A stretch of DNA of 64,000 nucleotides from an uncultured Prochlorococcus sp. (GTDB lineage Bacteria > Cyanobacteriota > Cyanobacteriia > PCC-6307 > Cyanobiaceae). The stretch spans positions 1 to 64,000 of the forward strand of contig CACOMD010000002.1 in the NCBI GenBank assembly GCA_902628235.1, read 5' to 3'. Below, piece after piece: positions 19,275-28,872 of this stretch. Under the pieces are notes generated by a model, which was given only the letters and a program-made list of their open reading frames with translations, had not been told where the DNA came from and made no database searches. Numbering within the stretch: the first letter of the stretch is position 1; each line of letters opens with the position of its first letter. Made by a program: the position numbers and the translations under genes.

Positions 19275-20330
19275 ATGAATGAAGTCAGCAGAAAATGTGT
19301 AGGCATCATTTTTGGTGGTCAATCAAATGAACATGCAATTTCGATAGAATCTGCTAAAGCAATATTTGTTGCTTTAAATTCAGAAATAAATAAAAAAAAG
19401 TTTTCAACAAAAGTCTTCTACATTAATAGAAACGGGAAATGGTTCGATAGCAAAGATTCTCTATTAATTTTAGAAAACTCAAAAGATATTGATAATTTCA
19501 TTACAAACTCTCTATTTGAAAATATAAAAATCTTTGAAAACATAGATTGTAAAGACATTGATGTTTGGTTCCCAATTATTCATGGAGCTAATGGAGAAGA
19601 CGGATCAATACAAGGTTTATTAAAATTCACTCAAAAACCATTTGTTGGTTCAGGCATCTTAGGATCGGCTCTAGGTATGGATAAAATTATAATGAAATTA
19701 ATTTTTTCTCATTTAAAAATTCCTCAAGTTAATTTTTTCATAATCCAAAATGAAAATTTAGATGACAGCAATAATTTAAAAATAATTTGCGATCAAATTA
19801 TAAAAAAACTAAATTTACCTCTATTTGTCAAACCAGCCAATTCTGGTTCATCAATTGGTATATCAAAAGTAGTAAATCAATCTGAAATCGTGGGGGCTTT
19901 ACAAAAAGCATGGTCAATTGATCATAGAATAATTGTTGAAGAAGGTTTAGAAGTAAAAGAATTAGAAGTTGGTATAATTGGAAAAACTAATCTTATTGCA
20001 TCTGAAGTAGGGGAAGTAAATTATGTATCAGATTGGTATGATTATGATTCCAAATACAAGTCAAAAAATAAAGTAACTATACCAGCAAAAATTAATAATA
20101 ATTTAAGGAAAAAGATTCAAACATTATCTAAGCAAAGCTGTACGGCATTAAATATAAATACATTTGCGAGAGTAGACTTTTTTCTTGAAAAAGGTACCGA
20201 TAAAATTTATTTGAATGAAATAAATACCATCCCGGGTTTTACATCAACTAGTATGTTCCCATTACTTTGGCAATCATCAGGTTTAGAAATTGATGAACTT
20301 ATCGCTAAACTAATAGAATATTCTCTTTAA
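19275..20330 (+). CDS. ddl: D-alanine--D-alanine ligase
   Basis: Makes the D-Ala-D-Ala dipeptide for peptidoglycan. It has an N-terminal FGGQSNEHAISIESA motif. The ATP-grasp core shows LFVKPANSGSSIGI, VEEGLEVKELEVGI and the metal-binding LNEINTIPGFTSTSMFP near the C-terminus. The 351 residues are typical. It starts at ATG 19275 inside the miaB-ftsQ run that combines tRNA modification, wall precursor synthesis and division. Confidence 0.96.
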   Translation: MNEVSRKCVGIIFGGQSNEHAISIESAKAIFVALNSEINKKKFSTKVFYINRNGKWFDSKDSLLILENSKDIDNFITNSLFENIKIFENIDCKDIDVWFPIIHGANGEDGSIQGLLKFTQKPFVGSGILGSALGMDKIIMKLIFSHLKIPQVNFFIIQNENLDDSNNLKIICDQIIKKLNLPLFVKPANSGSSIGISKVVNQSEIVGALQKAWSIDHRIIVEEGLEVKELEVGIIGKTNLIASEVGEVNYVSDWYDYDSKYKSKNKVTIPAKINNNLRKKIQTLSKQSCTALNINTFARVDFFLEKGTDKIYLNEINTIPGFTSTSMFPLLWQSSGLEIDELIAKLIEYSL

Positions 20331-20342
20331 AATTTTGTCTAA

Positions 20343-20753
20343 ATGCTTCATGGACTACTTTGGTTGCCATTAATTTTTATTTTCTTCCTTTTAACTGCAT
20401 TAGGTTGGTTAGAAAGAAGGAGACAAAATCTATTTAGAAATTGGGCAAACGGATCTGAACTTTGTAAATTAGATAGTTCTGGAGCAGCCTATCTAAAAGA
20501 TGGCAAATTAATTTGGAGTGCTTTTGAAGCAGGCGAATTTAAAGAAAAAGATAGTTTTATTATTAAAAAGCTTGAATTAATTGAGCTTATGGCACTTACT
20601 TCAGGGGAAGCCCCTCTTACAAATGAATCACAAGGCAAATGCAGATTAAGACTTGTTGGAAGTGGGAGAGAAATGGATGTACCATTTTCAGATGCAGATA
20701 AGGCTAGAGAATGGATGGATCAATTAATGCAGAAAGCTCGTTGTGATTTGTGA
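20343..20753 (+). CDS. Conserved cyanobacterial hypothetical membrane-anchored protein
   Basis: I do not recognise a named family. It is 136 residues with one N-terminal transmembrane helix (about residues 3-22), then a soluble domain containing KLDSSGAAYLKDGKLIWSA and RLRLVGSGREMDVPF. The location between ddl and ftsQ, overlapping ftsQ by 4 bp, suggests an envelope or division role, but that is inference only. Confidence 0.85.
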   Translation: MLHGLLWLPLIFIFFLLTALGWLERRRQNLFRNWANGSELCKLDSSGAAYLKDGKLIWSAFEAGEFKEKDSFIIKKLELIELMALTSGEAPLTNESQGKCRLRLVGSGREMDVPFSDADKAREWMDQLMQKARCDL

Positions 20754-21469
20754 AAAATACAGAAATTTTCGAAAATAAAATATTGATAATAGGACTATTC
20801 TTTATCATTACCAATATTCTTACTATTAATTTGTTTAAAAAAGTAGATTTAAAAAATATATATATTTATGGAGCAGAGTTTATATCAGTTAATGATATTA
20901 CTGAAAACACCTCACTTCAATTACCTAGAAGATTAATTTTTATAAAAACAAAATTAATAGAAAAAGAATTAGAAAAAAATATTTCCTTAAAGCAAATATC
21001 AATATCAAGACAAATATTTCCTTTTGGATTAATAATTGATATTCAAACAAGAAATCCAATCGCTTTTGCAGTAAAAGAAGAGAAGGGAATAAAAGTTCAA
21101 GGTTTCGTGGATAAAAATGGTGTCTTTATTAACAAGAAATATGTACCTGATAGAGAAAAATTGATTTTCCCTATAAAAATATTTGGATGGAAGAAAGACT
21201 ATAAAAATCTTATCTCACTAATAATAAAAAATTATGAAGGAACTGATGATCTCGAAGCTATAAAAATCAGTTCAGAGGGATTTATTACTTTGGAAGAAAA
21301 GTTTTTACAAAAAATCTTTCTTGGCTTTAAAACTAAAGATATAGAAGAGAAATTAAATTTAATTTTCGATATTAGAGAACAATTTAAAAAACAGAAATTT
21401 CGTAAAAAAATTAAGAGTTTGGATTTAACAGATCTAACTAATCCAAAGATAAAAGTGTTCATTCCCTAA
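20750..21469 (+). CDS. ftsQ: Cell division protein FtsQ/DivIB
   Basis: A single-pass membrane protein of the divisome that links early and late division proteins. The N-terminal helix (ILIIGLFFIITNILTINLF) is followed by a POTRA domain (VDLKNIYIYGAEFISVNDI) and an FtsQ-like beta domain. It is 239 residues and very Lys/Ile rich. The start GTG overlaps the preceding stop (GTGA), so it is translationally coupled. ftsZ follows after 178 bp. No ftsA is present, as expected in cyanobacteria. Confidence 0.87.
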   Translation: MKNTEIFENKILIIGLFFIITNILTINLFKKVDLKNIYIYGAEFISVNDITENTSLQLPRRLIFIKTKLIEKELEKNISLKQISISRQIFPFGLIIDIQTRNPIAFAVKEEKGIKVQGFVDKNGVFINKKYVPDREKLIFPIKIFGWKKDYKNLISLIIKNYEGTDDLEAIKISSEGFITLEEKFLQKIFLGFKTKDIEEKLNLIFDIREQFKKQKFRKKIKSLDLTDLTNPKIKVFIP

Positions 21470-21647
21470 TATTTGAGATTAAATAATATATTTAATTTTC
21501 AGATGAAGTCAATCTCCAAGAGGGTTCTCAATAGATTAAGGAAATATTTGTAAAAAAAAAACATTAGTAGTTTCTTCAAGAAATCCCTACAGATGACCTG
21601 AGTGAGTTCATAATGCACCAAGGAATAAAATTTGTTTTGAAATAGCG

Positions 21648-22772
21648 ATGAGCTTCGGAAACAATCCAAACTTAAATCAATCGAGTGAAATTCTTCCAAG
21701 TCAGAATGCCAAAATAGAAGTTATTGGTGTTGGAGGAGGAGGAAGTAACGCAGTTAACCGGATGATCAATAGTGATCTTGATGGTGTTACATTCAGAGTT
21801 CTAAACACTGATGCCCAGGCTCTGCTGCAATCTTCTGCTACGCAACGCGTTCAGTTAGGTCAGAATTTGACCAGAGGCTTAGGAGCTGGAGGCAATCCAA
21901 GTATTGGCCAAAAAGCTGCAGAAGAATCCAAAGAAGAATTGCAGCAAGTATTAGATGGAGCTGACTTGGTATTCATCGCAGCAGGGATGGGAGGCGGAAC
22001 TGGAACTGGAGCAGCTCCTGTTGTCGCAGAGGTTGCTAAACAAAGTGGTGCTTTAACAGTTGGTATAGTTACAAAACCTTTCTCTTTTGAAGGGAAAAGA
22101 AGAATGCGTCAAGCTGAAGAAGGTATAACCAGATTAGCTGAAAATGTTGATACTTTAATTGTCTTACCTAATGATAAATTAAAAGATGTAATTTCTGGAG
22201 CTCCACTACAAGAAGCTTTTAGGAGTGCAGATGATGTATTAAGAATGGGTGTTAAAGGAATAAGTGACATTATAACTAAACCAGGATTAGTAAATGTTGA
22301 TTTTGCTGATATTAGATCTGTAATGACTGAGGCTGGAACATCCCTAATGGGAATTGGTATAGGTTCTGGAAGATCCCGAGCATTAGAAGCTGCTCAAGCT
22401 GCTATTAATAGCCCATTGCTCGAATCTGATAAAATTAGGGGTGCGAAAGGTTGTGTAATTAATATTACAGGTGGTCATGATATGACGCTTGATGATATGA
22501 CTTCAGCCTCTGATTTCATATATGAAGTATTAGATCCCGAAGCAAATATCATTGTAGGTGCTGTAATTGATGAATCTATGGAAAGTGAGATTGCAGTTAC
22601 TGTAATTGTTACAGGATTTAATTCATCACCTCTAGATAATAATCAAAATCTTAGAAGGAGAATAAGTGGGGTTCCAAGTAGTCCTTTTTACAATACTTCT
22701 GATAATAAAGAATTAGGTGCAAATATTCCTGAATTTCTAAGATTGAGGCAAAACAAAAGAAACGATAGTTAA
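21648..22772 (+). CDS. ftsZ: Cell division protein FtsZ
   Basis: The tubulin-like GTPase that forms the division ring. The N-terminal [12 protein letters not shown] and the tubulin signature [12 protein letters not shown] are intact, as is the catalytic loop near [12 protein letters not shown]. The 374-residue protein ends in a short linker and a conserved-type tail (IPEFLRLRQ) for membrane-tether binding. The start is ATG 21648. A 178-bp AT-rich leader separates it from ftsQ, so it may have its own promoter. Confidence 0.98.
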   Translation: MSFGNNPNLNQSSEILPSQNAKIEVIGVGGGGSNAVNRMINSDLDGVTFRVLNTDAQALLQSSATQRVQLGQNLTRGLGAGGNPSIGQKAAEESKEELQQVLDGADLVFIAAGMGGGTGTGAAPVVAEVAKQSGALTVGIVTKPFSFEGKRRMRQAEEGITRLAENVDTLIVLPNDKLKDVISGAPLQEAFRSADDVLRMGVKGISDIITKPGLVNVDFADIRSVMTEAGTSLMGIGIGSGRSRALEAAQAAINSPLLESDKIRGAKGCVINITGGHDMTLDDMTSASDFIYEVLDPEANIIVGAVIDESMESEIAVTVIVTGFNSSPLDNNQNLRRRISGVPSSPFYNTSDNKELGANIPEFLRLRQNKRNDS

Positions 22773-22784
22773 CCTATATAATTA

Positions 22785-22880
22785 TGACTCGGTTATCTCG
22801 CCTGTTTAAAGCATCCTGCGTGGCTGCTACTTTCCAGTCCTGACCAAATTTAGGCGTTCAAACCGCGAAAGGCCGAGTCA
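22785..22880 (-). ncRNA. ffs: Bacterial small signal recognition particle RNA (4.5S RNA)
   Basis: Read on the minus strand, the RNA begins TGACTCGGCC and ends CCGAGTCA, so the ends pair (22873-22880 with 22785-22792). The apical domain contains GGTCAGGACTGG, then AAAGTAGCAGCC, matching the conserved SRP helix 8 pattern (GGTCAGG...GGAA...AGCAGCC) that binds Ffh. The length of about 96 nt is usual. It sits between ftsZ and panB on the opposite strand. Confidence 0.92.
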
Positions 22881-22924
22881 TTTATAATATTAGCAATAAT
22901 TGCTTTAATAGTTGAAAAATTTTT

Positions 22925-23698
22925 ATGCTTCCTAAAGAACTTGTTAAATATAAAAATCAGTCAAAGAAAATAATAGCCTTAACAGCTTGGGATTCAATTA
23001 CAGGATCATTAGCTGAGGAAGCTGGTGCAGATATAATTTTAATCGGAGATTCACTTGCGATGGTTGCTCTTGGTTATGAGACAACTTTGCCCATTACTTT
23101 GGATAATATGATTCATCATACAAATGCTGTTTGTAGAGGTTTTAAAAGTAATGCAGGAAAAGAACCTTTAGTCATTTGTGACATGCCATTTCTTAGTTAT
23201 CAATGTGGAGAGGATAAAGCAGTTGATTATGCTGGACGAATAATTAAGGAAACCCCTGCTAAAGCATTAAAAGTTGAAGGCGCTGAGCCAGAAATACAAT
23301 TAGTTATTTCTAGATTAATCAGAATGGGAATTCCAATCATGGGTCATTTAGGATTAACCCCTCAAAGTTTTTTAAATCAAGGACTTAAGAAACAAGGTGA
23401 TAATTTAATCAGCCAGGAGAAGATTAAGAAGGAATCTGAGATCCTTGAAAAGATAGGTTGTTTCGCTTTGGTGTTAGAACATATTCCAGATTTTCTTTCA
23501 AAAGAAATTAGAAATAATCTAAAAATACCTATTATTGGAATTGGAGCAGGCTCAGATTGCGATGGTCAAATAAGAGTAACGGCAGATTTACTTGGATTAA
23601 ATGATAAGCACCCGCCATTTTGTGAGCCTCTCATAGATGGGAAAAAAATATTTATAAAAAAATTACGAGAATGGATAAAATCTGAAAAACTTAATTAA
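22925..23698 (+). CDS. panB: 3-methyl-2-oxobutanoate hydroxymethyltransferase
   Basis: Forms ketopantoate in pantothenate and CoA synthesis. Motifs are LTAWDSITGSLAEEAGADIILIGDSLAMV (metal-binding Asp), CDMPFLSY, KVEGAE, GHLGLTPQS and IGIGAGSDCDGQ. It has 257 residues and starts at ATG 22925. It is the last core gene before an accessory block that extends to hemW. Confidence 0.97.
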   Translation: MLPKELVKYKNQSKKIIALTAWDSITGSLAEEAGADIILIGDSLAMVALGYETTLPITLDNMIHHTNAVCRGFKSNAGKEPLVICDMPFLSYQCGEDKAVDYAGRIIKETPAKALKVEGAEPEIQLVISRLIRMGIPIMGHLGLTPQSFLNQGLKKQGDNLISQEKIKKESEILEKIGCFALVLEHIPDFLSKEIRNNLKIPIIGIGAGSDCDGQIRVTADLLGLNDKHPPFCEPLIDGKKIFIKKLREWIKSEKLN

Positions 23699-23990
23699 TT
23701 TTATAAATTTATTCCCCAATAGATAATTCCTAATGCTAAATTCATTAAAAATAGTTTTAGGCAATATGGTAAATAAAAGTTATTTAATTTCATATTGCTA
23801 GATGTTTAATAACTAAAATAAATACATAATCACCTTAATTAAGCAATACATAGTTGATGATCAAATATCTAGGGTTAAGTGCTTTATTAGAGGAGAAAAA
23901 TATATTTTCTATTAAAAACCTTACAAAATATATTTAAAGATCTATCACTAAATTAAATATTTAATTTAGTAATTATAAATGTTTTAAGTA
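23699..23990. other. Convergent intergenic spacer with two palindromes
   Basis: The spacer between panB and the first SGNH gene holds GCAATATG (23761-23768) paired with CATATTGC (23791-23798), plus an inner AAATAA/TTATTT pairing, and a perfect 24-bp palindrome at 23947-23970. I see no ORF or RNA gene. It may serve as a terminator region for both genes. Confidence 0.5.
23947..23970. repeat. Perfect 24-bp AT palindrome
   Basis: ACTAAATTAAAT is followed directly by its reverse complement ATTTAATTTAGT. It lies 20 bp past the 3' end of the minus-strand SGNH gene, at the left edge of the accessory block. It lacks GC pairs and a U-tract, so it is a weak terminator at best. Confidence 0.6.
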
Positions 23991-25031
23991 TCATAAATTA
24001 TTTAAGTATCTAATAATCTTATTACTTAATAATCTATTCCCTTCTATATTTAAATGTAAATCTTTCTTAAAATAATATCTTGATGGATTAATAAATAATT
24101 CATTTGGTGATTCAATAAATTTGACATTTAATTCTTCAGAAATTTCCTTGAAGCAAGAATAATTTGTTATTTCTCTTTTTTTAGGATCATGAGGAATAGC
24201 AGTTATTAAATACTTACCTTGGTTTTTATTAACGAGCTTATTAATCTTATTAATATAAATTTTGGTCATTTTTCTTTCATATGAATTTACGATGCATTTA
24301 TCAAAGGAATTAAATAAATTTTCTTTATATTCAAAATTTTTACCATAAAAAATATCAGATATATTTACTTTTATTGTGAGAATAATTCTTCTAATTAATC
24401 TAAAAAAATATGATTTTCTGGAAAGTATTTTTAATATTTGATTACTTTTTTTTGAATTTATTACAGGATAAATCATCTCTCCTTGAATAATTGACTCTAC
24501 TTTTTTTGAATAATAATTATCATCTTCTAAATCATTGCCTGATAGGAAATGGAGTATGATTGAGTCTTCAATTATAAGGTCTGGATTGTTTTGTATCTGA
24601 TTAAAGAGCTGAATATAAGTAAGAACTGGAGAATAACTAGTAACACCTAAATTAATTACCTTTAATTTCTTTGCACAATATTCTTTTTGCAATAAACCTC
24701 CAACACTTTCCTTATCAGATACTTGGATACCTTCAATAAATGAATCTCCTAATAAAATTATTCTTGAACTATATTCACTATTTTCTTTTTTGCAAATATT
24801 TTTAATTATTCTATTGCCAAAGTTATCAAAATTTACAGTAAAGTTACCCCATTCACCATTAGGCTCATAAGCCCTAAATTTAAAGTTTTTAGGATGCTCA
24901 TGATGATTATAAGAACTTTCATTGATTGGTTGAACATTATATCCAAGACCTAAGTATCTTAATGAATATTCCGCACTAAAAAAAAATATAAAAAAATAAA
25001 ATATATAATTGCTCTTTAAAAACTCTCTCAT
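23991..25031 (-). CDS. SGNH/GDSL-type hydrolase or acyltransferase, membrane-anchored
   Basis: A 346-residue protein with an N-terminal signal anchor (residues 9-20, rich in Phe). The SGNH blocks are all visible: GDSF with Ser97 (block I), NLGVTSYSP (block II Gly), LSGNDLED (block III Asn) and DLHLNIEGN (block V Asp/His). The catalytic set is therefore complete. The protein probably faces the periplasm and cuts or transfers an acyl ester on a glycan or lipid. It is divergent from a second SGNH-like gene, and base use is very AT-rich. Confidence 0.78.
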   Translation of the reverse strand: MREFLKSNYIFYFFIFFFSAEYSLRYLGLGYNVQPINESSYNHHEHPKNFKFRAYEPNGEWGNFTVNFDNFGNRIIKNICKKENSEYSSRIILLGDSFIEGIQVSDKESVGGLLQKEYCAKKLKVINLGVTSYSPVLTYIQLFNQIQNNPDLIIEDSIILHFLSGNDLEDDNYYSKKVESIIQGEMIYPVINSKKSNQILKILSRKSYFFRLIRRIILTIKVNISDIFYGKNFEYKENLFNSFDKCIVNSYERKMTKIYINKINKLVNKNQGKYLITAIPHDPKKREITNYSCFKEISEELNVKFIESPNELFINPSRYYFKKDLHLNIEGNRLLSNKIIRYLNNL

Positions 25032-25055
25032 TTCACTATATATTTTAAAGTGAAA
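25031..25055. promoter_or_regulatory. 7-bp inverted repeat at the divergent SGNH promoter region
   Basis: TTTCACT (25031-25037) and AGTGAAA (25049-25055) flank an 11-nt AT spacer directly upstream of the minus-strand start codon. The position in a divergent promoter region suggests an operator, but chance is possible at this base composition. Confidence 0.3.
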
Positions 25056-25153
25056 AATTTAATTTCTAGATATCAATAAATTTACCACATAGATTATGAT
25101 TTTTATTTATTATATATTATGAAAATTGAACATACATTAACTAGTATTTAGTT

Positions 25154-26425
25154 ATGAAATCAGTTTACGATAAAAAATTATATTTCAAACTAACAATATT
25201 TTTCATACCAATTTTAGTATTTATAATTGAGTCAATATCATTCGGCTTAATAAGATATAAAAAATCATTTTTTCCTGAAAGATCATATATTAAGTATGAA
25301 CATTTAAAACCAGATATGATAAATGGAATAAGATTTAAAGAACCTATTAATAGTAAAGATAAAAAAAATATCTATCTAAATAAATATGGCCTATTGAAGA
25401 CCTTTTATGAATCTGAAGTAACAAATAAAAATAAAGGGATTATTATCACTGGGAATAGCGTTTCCTTAGGACATCCTTTTATTGAGAGGGGATTATTTAA
25501 AAAAACTTTTACTAACTTAATTGAAAAGGGGATCAGAGACAAAGGAGGTTTAATAGATGTTGTTAATTTATCTTTTTATAATTTCAATAGTTGGGAAGAA
25601 AAAGTTGAATTTAATAGATATTTAAATTCATTTTATAATTATAAAGATTTACCGAATGTTGACATATATGCGAGTATTGGGGGAATTCAAGATTTTTGGG
25701 GGTTTATAGATTTACTTCATAATAAACAATATTTTGATAATGATTACTATAAAGCGAATGGATTAATGACATGGAAACAGAGAAATAAACCTTTTGAAGA
25801 ATTTTATGAAAAAGCATATAAGACTTCAATAGGTAATGTATTTATCTCCTTTGACATCTTTTTTAATTCTTTTATTTCTTTGATCAAAGAGAATAGCAAT
25901 ACTATTGAAATAATGAGAAGGATAAGAGATAAAAAATCTAGACAATTAATTTATCAAAATATTGAAAAATATGATTTTAATAAAATAAATAATGAAGAAT
26001 CTCTTCTTAAAAATATAATTGAAAATAAATTAGAGATTACAAATGAAGAATACAAATATATTAAAAATTCTACTATCCTTTCAACAATTAGAAATTTGAA
26101 ATCAGTCTCAGTGACTATTCCTACAAGTAAAGTATTGTTTGTTTATTTGCCTACAAGAATATCTATTAAAGAACAAATTAATATTTCAAATAGATTTAAA
26201 TATAAAAATTTAAATATTCAAGATTTACATATTATTGAGAAAGATTACAGAAATTCTTTATTTGCTGGTTTATCTCAAATTAAGAACATTGATATTATTA
26301 ATATTGGATCTATAGGCAAATTTGATTGGTTTACAGATGAAAGTCATTTTTCAATTAAAGGTCATGAAAAAATTGCTGAGATTTTGCAACCTTATTTTCT
26401 AAATGCCTTAAGTAATGAAAAATAA
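25154..26425 (+). CDS. SGNH-hydrolase-like membrane-anchored protein
   Basis: A 423-residue protein with an N-terminal transmembrane helix (residues 12-34). An SGNH-like block I is present as TGNSVS (Ser102), a block III variant as GGIQDFW with Gln in place of Asn, and block V as DESHFSIKGHEKI. A helical insertion (residues 220-300) separates the blocks. It starts the coupled operon: its last 11 bp overlap the ferritin-like gene. The Gln substitution may change or reduce hydrolysis. Function is unknown; I infer envelope acyl modification. Confidence 0.7.
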   Translation: MKSVYDKKLYFKLTIFFIPILVFIIESISFGLIRYKKSFFPERSYIKYEHLKPDMINGIRFKEPINSKDKKNIYLNKYGLLKTFYESEVTNKNKGIIITGNSVSLGHPFIERGLFKKTFTNLIEKGIRDKGGLIDVVNLSFYNFNSWEEKVEFNRYLNSFYNYKDLPNVDIYASIGGIQDFWGFIDLLHNKQYFDNDYYKANGLMTWKQRNKPFEEFYEKAYKTSIGNVFISFDIFFNSFISLIKENSNTIEIMRRIRDKKSRQLIYQNIEKYDFNKINNEESLLKNIIENKLEITNEEYKYIKNSTILSTIRNLKSVSVTIPTSKVLFVYLPTRISIKEQINISNRFKYKNLNIQDLHIIEKDYRNSLFAGLSQIKNIDIINIGSIGKFDWFTDESHFSIKGHEKIAEILQPYFLNALSNEK

Positions 26426-27134
26426 AAAGTTATCAAAAGAAAATGAAAATATTAGGATACTAAATGTTCTTCTTGAAACAGCTTGTGCTGAATTTGGATC
26501 TGCCCTCGAGATGCTTATTGCATGTAAAGGAGCTGATAGTATAAATATTGCAAATGGATATTTCCAACATGCAAAAGATGAATATAATCATACTCATACT
26601 TTTTTATCAATACTCTCTAAATATGGGAAAAATTCCCCAACTAAAATATCAAGAAAATACCGCTTCAATACTAATTCAGTAATAACTAAAGGTTATGTTT
26701 CAACAGATGGATATCTTATAGAAACAATGAGCATAAAGGATTTTATTGCGTATGTTTATACAAATGAATTATTAGCAAAAGAATCTTTTGATGGGATCTT
26801 AAAACTTTTAAGACCGCATTCTGATGAAGGTATTCAGATTTCTAAAATTATGGATGATGAGCTAAGACATCATGGATTAGCAGAAAAATATTTTCTTAAG
26901 TATTATCCAAGATTACAACCATGGCAATTGATGTGTTATAGATTAAGAGAAACAATTATGAACAGAGGAAGAAAATTCTATGATAAGAATCTTAAGTTTC
27001 TTGATAAAGTTTTAACACCTCTTTATTTTTTTATTGCCTATTTAGTTGGAAAAGTTTTAAAGTTTGTAGATATGAATGAATTTGATAGGAAAGGCAAAAA
27101 TTTAATGGATATAAAATCCAAGTCTGTAATTTAA
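26415..27134 (+). CDS. Ferritin-like diiron protein of unknown function
   Basis: A 239-residue helical protein. Candidate carboxylate and histidine ligands occur in the diiron pattern: Glu21 or Glu26, then E56-Y-N-H59, Glu118 or Glu123, then E149-L-R-H152. This resembles ferritin-like oxygenases or MiaE-type hydroxylases but matches none closely enough to name. A hydrophobic segment at residues 201-218 suggests membrane contact. It overlaps the upstream gene by 11 bp and ends 1 bp before the carbamoyltransferase, so it is probably part of the same pathway. Confidence 0.65.
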   Translation: MKNKKLSKENENIRILNVLLETACAEFGSALEMLIACKGADSINIANGYFQHAKDEYNHTHTFLSILSKYGKNSPTKISRKYRFNTNSVITKGYVSTDGYLIETMSIKDFIAYVYTNELLAKESFDGILKLLRPHSDEGIQISKIMDDELRHHGLAEKYFLKYYPRLQPWQLMCYRLRETIMNRGRKFYDKNLKFLDKVLTPLYFFIAYLVGKVLKFVDMNEFDRKGKNLMDIKSKSVI

Positions 27135-27135
27135 A

Positions 27136-28872
27136 ATGTTTATAGGTTTAACAGGATATAATCATGAATCATCAGCAGCTCTTGTAGATAATAAAGGAAA
27201 TTTAATTGATTATTATAAAGAAGAGTTTTTAAGCAGAGTTAAAGGAGATAAATCATTTCCTAAAAGATCTTTGAAGAGGTTAATAGATGTCAATGAATTA
27301 GATATAAGTGAGATTAGTGAAATTACATTCTATGAGAGACCTTTAAGTGCTTACATTACAATATTGCAGACATCAGGTAAAAATATGCCAAAAAGTCTAC
27401 CTCTAATTTCACATCAATGTAGAAATTTCAATAAAAGCTCAGTTGCCTGTTTCTTAGATATTGCAAAGACATATCCTGGTTTAGAAAAAAAATTATCTTA
27501 TTGTGATCACCATTTATCTCATACTTTAACATCCTTAGCTTATTCACCAAATCAAAATGAAATATGTTCAGTAGTTGTTGATGGTTTTGGAGATAGAAGT
27601 ACAACTTCTATATCTTTAGTACATGATCATCATAATATAGTTGAATTATGGTCTTGTCCTTATCCATTTTCCATAGGACTATTTTATTCCGCGATAACAG
27701 ATTTTCTTGGATTTCAAGTTAATGAAGGAGAATATAAAGTTATGGGTTTATCTTCTTTTGGGAATGAGAATAGTGAAATTGCTATCAAAGTATCTAAATT
27801 AATCAGATGGGACAATGATAAAAAGAAAATTATTCAAGACATGAGTTTTTTTAATTATCATGTTGACCCTGAAATCTCTTTTAGTCAAAAGTTAGTTAAT
27901 TATCTAGGGAATCCAAGAAATCCCTTCAAGCAGCTTTTACCAGATGATGATGATTTTCAATATTATGCAGATATTGCAAAGGGAGCACAATTAGCAGTTG
28001 TTAAAATATTACGTAGTATTTTTAGCTATGCATATCAGATAACAAAATGTAATGATTTTCTTTTCTCTGGTGGAGTCGCAATGAATTCTGCATCATTAGA
28101 TCAATTAGCATCTCTTGATTTTATAAAAAATATATACATACCTCCATCACCTGGAGATTCAGGTTCTGCTATAGGAGCCGCTTTTTATTCTTATCTAAAA
28201 AATAATATTGATAAAGATATTTTTATATCTAAACCATCTTTATTTCCCTCAAAATTTAACTCTAATATTCAAAGAAAATTAGCTAGTAAAATAATTGATT
28301 CCAATTATAAAATAATTGCTGAAGATATAAAAGATATTATAGAAAGATCTGCAGATTTAATAAGTAAAGGTCAAATTATTGGAGTTATAATAGGAAATTC
28401 AGAAACAGGACCTAGAGCACTTGGTAATAGATCATTGATATGTGATGGTACAAATAAAGATGCTGTAAACTTCTTAAATACAAAAATAAAAAAACGTAGC
28501 CCTTTCAGGCCTACTGCTCCAGTAATGCAGGAATCAATTGCAAAAAAATACTATGACGTTAGAGATGAATTAATTGATTGTTATAAAACAATGAGTGCTA
28601 CAGCAAAATGTAAGGAAGGTAGTGAATCATTAAATTTCCCAACAACTCATATTGATAAAACAGCAAGAATTCAAATAATTGAAAAAGATCATTTTCTTTA
28701 TAAGTTACTAGATGCACTTAAGAATTATAATATCCATTTACTTGCCAACTCTTCACTTAATTTAAGTGGAGATCCAACTAGTTTTGATTTAATAGATTCA
28801 TTCATGATTAGTTCTCGAAGTCCATTAAAATATATAATTACAGATTTTGCTCTTTTAGAATCAATTAAATGA
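27136..28872 (+). CDS. O-carbamoyltransferase, NodU/CmcH/TobZ family
   Basis: Transfers a carbamoyl group from carbamoyl phosphate, through carbamoyl-adenylate, to a hydroxyl of a sugar or small molecule. The Kae1-like N-terminal domain shows GYNHESSAAL, YCDHHLSHTL and VVVDGFGDRST, then GEYKVMGLSSFG. The YrdC-like C-terminal domain has TGPRALGNRSLI and KKRSPFRPTAPV. The 578 residues are full length. Family members modify Nod factors, cephalosporins and tobramycin; the substrate here is unknown. It is followed by an ATGA-coupled small membrane protein. Confidence 0.92.
   Translation: MFIGLTGYNHESSAALVDNKGNLIDYYKEEFLSRVKGDKSFPKRSLKRLIDVNELDISEISEITFYERPLSAYITILQTSGKNMPKSLPLISHQCRNFNKSSVACFLDIAKTYPGLEKKLSYCDHHLSHTLTSLAYSPNQNEICSVVVDGFGDRSTTSISLVHDHHNIVELWSCPYPFSIGLFYSAITDFLGFQVNEGEYKVMGLSSFGNENSEIAIKVSKLIRWDNDKKKIIQDMSFFNYHVDPEISFSQKLVNYLGNPRNPFKQLLPDDDDFQYYADIAKGAQLAVVKILRSIFSYAYQITKCNDFLFSGGVAMNSASLDQLASLDFIKNIYIPPSPGDSGSAIGAAFYSYLKNNIDKDIFISKPSLFPSKFNSNIQRKLASKIIDSNYKIIAEDIKDIIERSADLISKGQIIGVIIGNSETGPRALGNRSLICDGTNKDAVNFLNTKIKKRSPFRPTAPVMQESIAKKYYDVRDELIDCYKTMSATAKCKEGSESLNFPTTHIDKTARIQIIEKDHFLYKLLDALKNYNIHLLANSSLNLSGDPTSFDLIDSFMISSRSPLKYIITDFALLESIK

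Noticed and set aside
22785-22880. A tRNA or tmRNA in the ftsZ-panB gap
   Set aside because: No acceptor/T-arm pattern; the minus strand carries the SRP RNA consensus.
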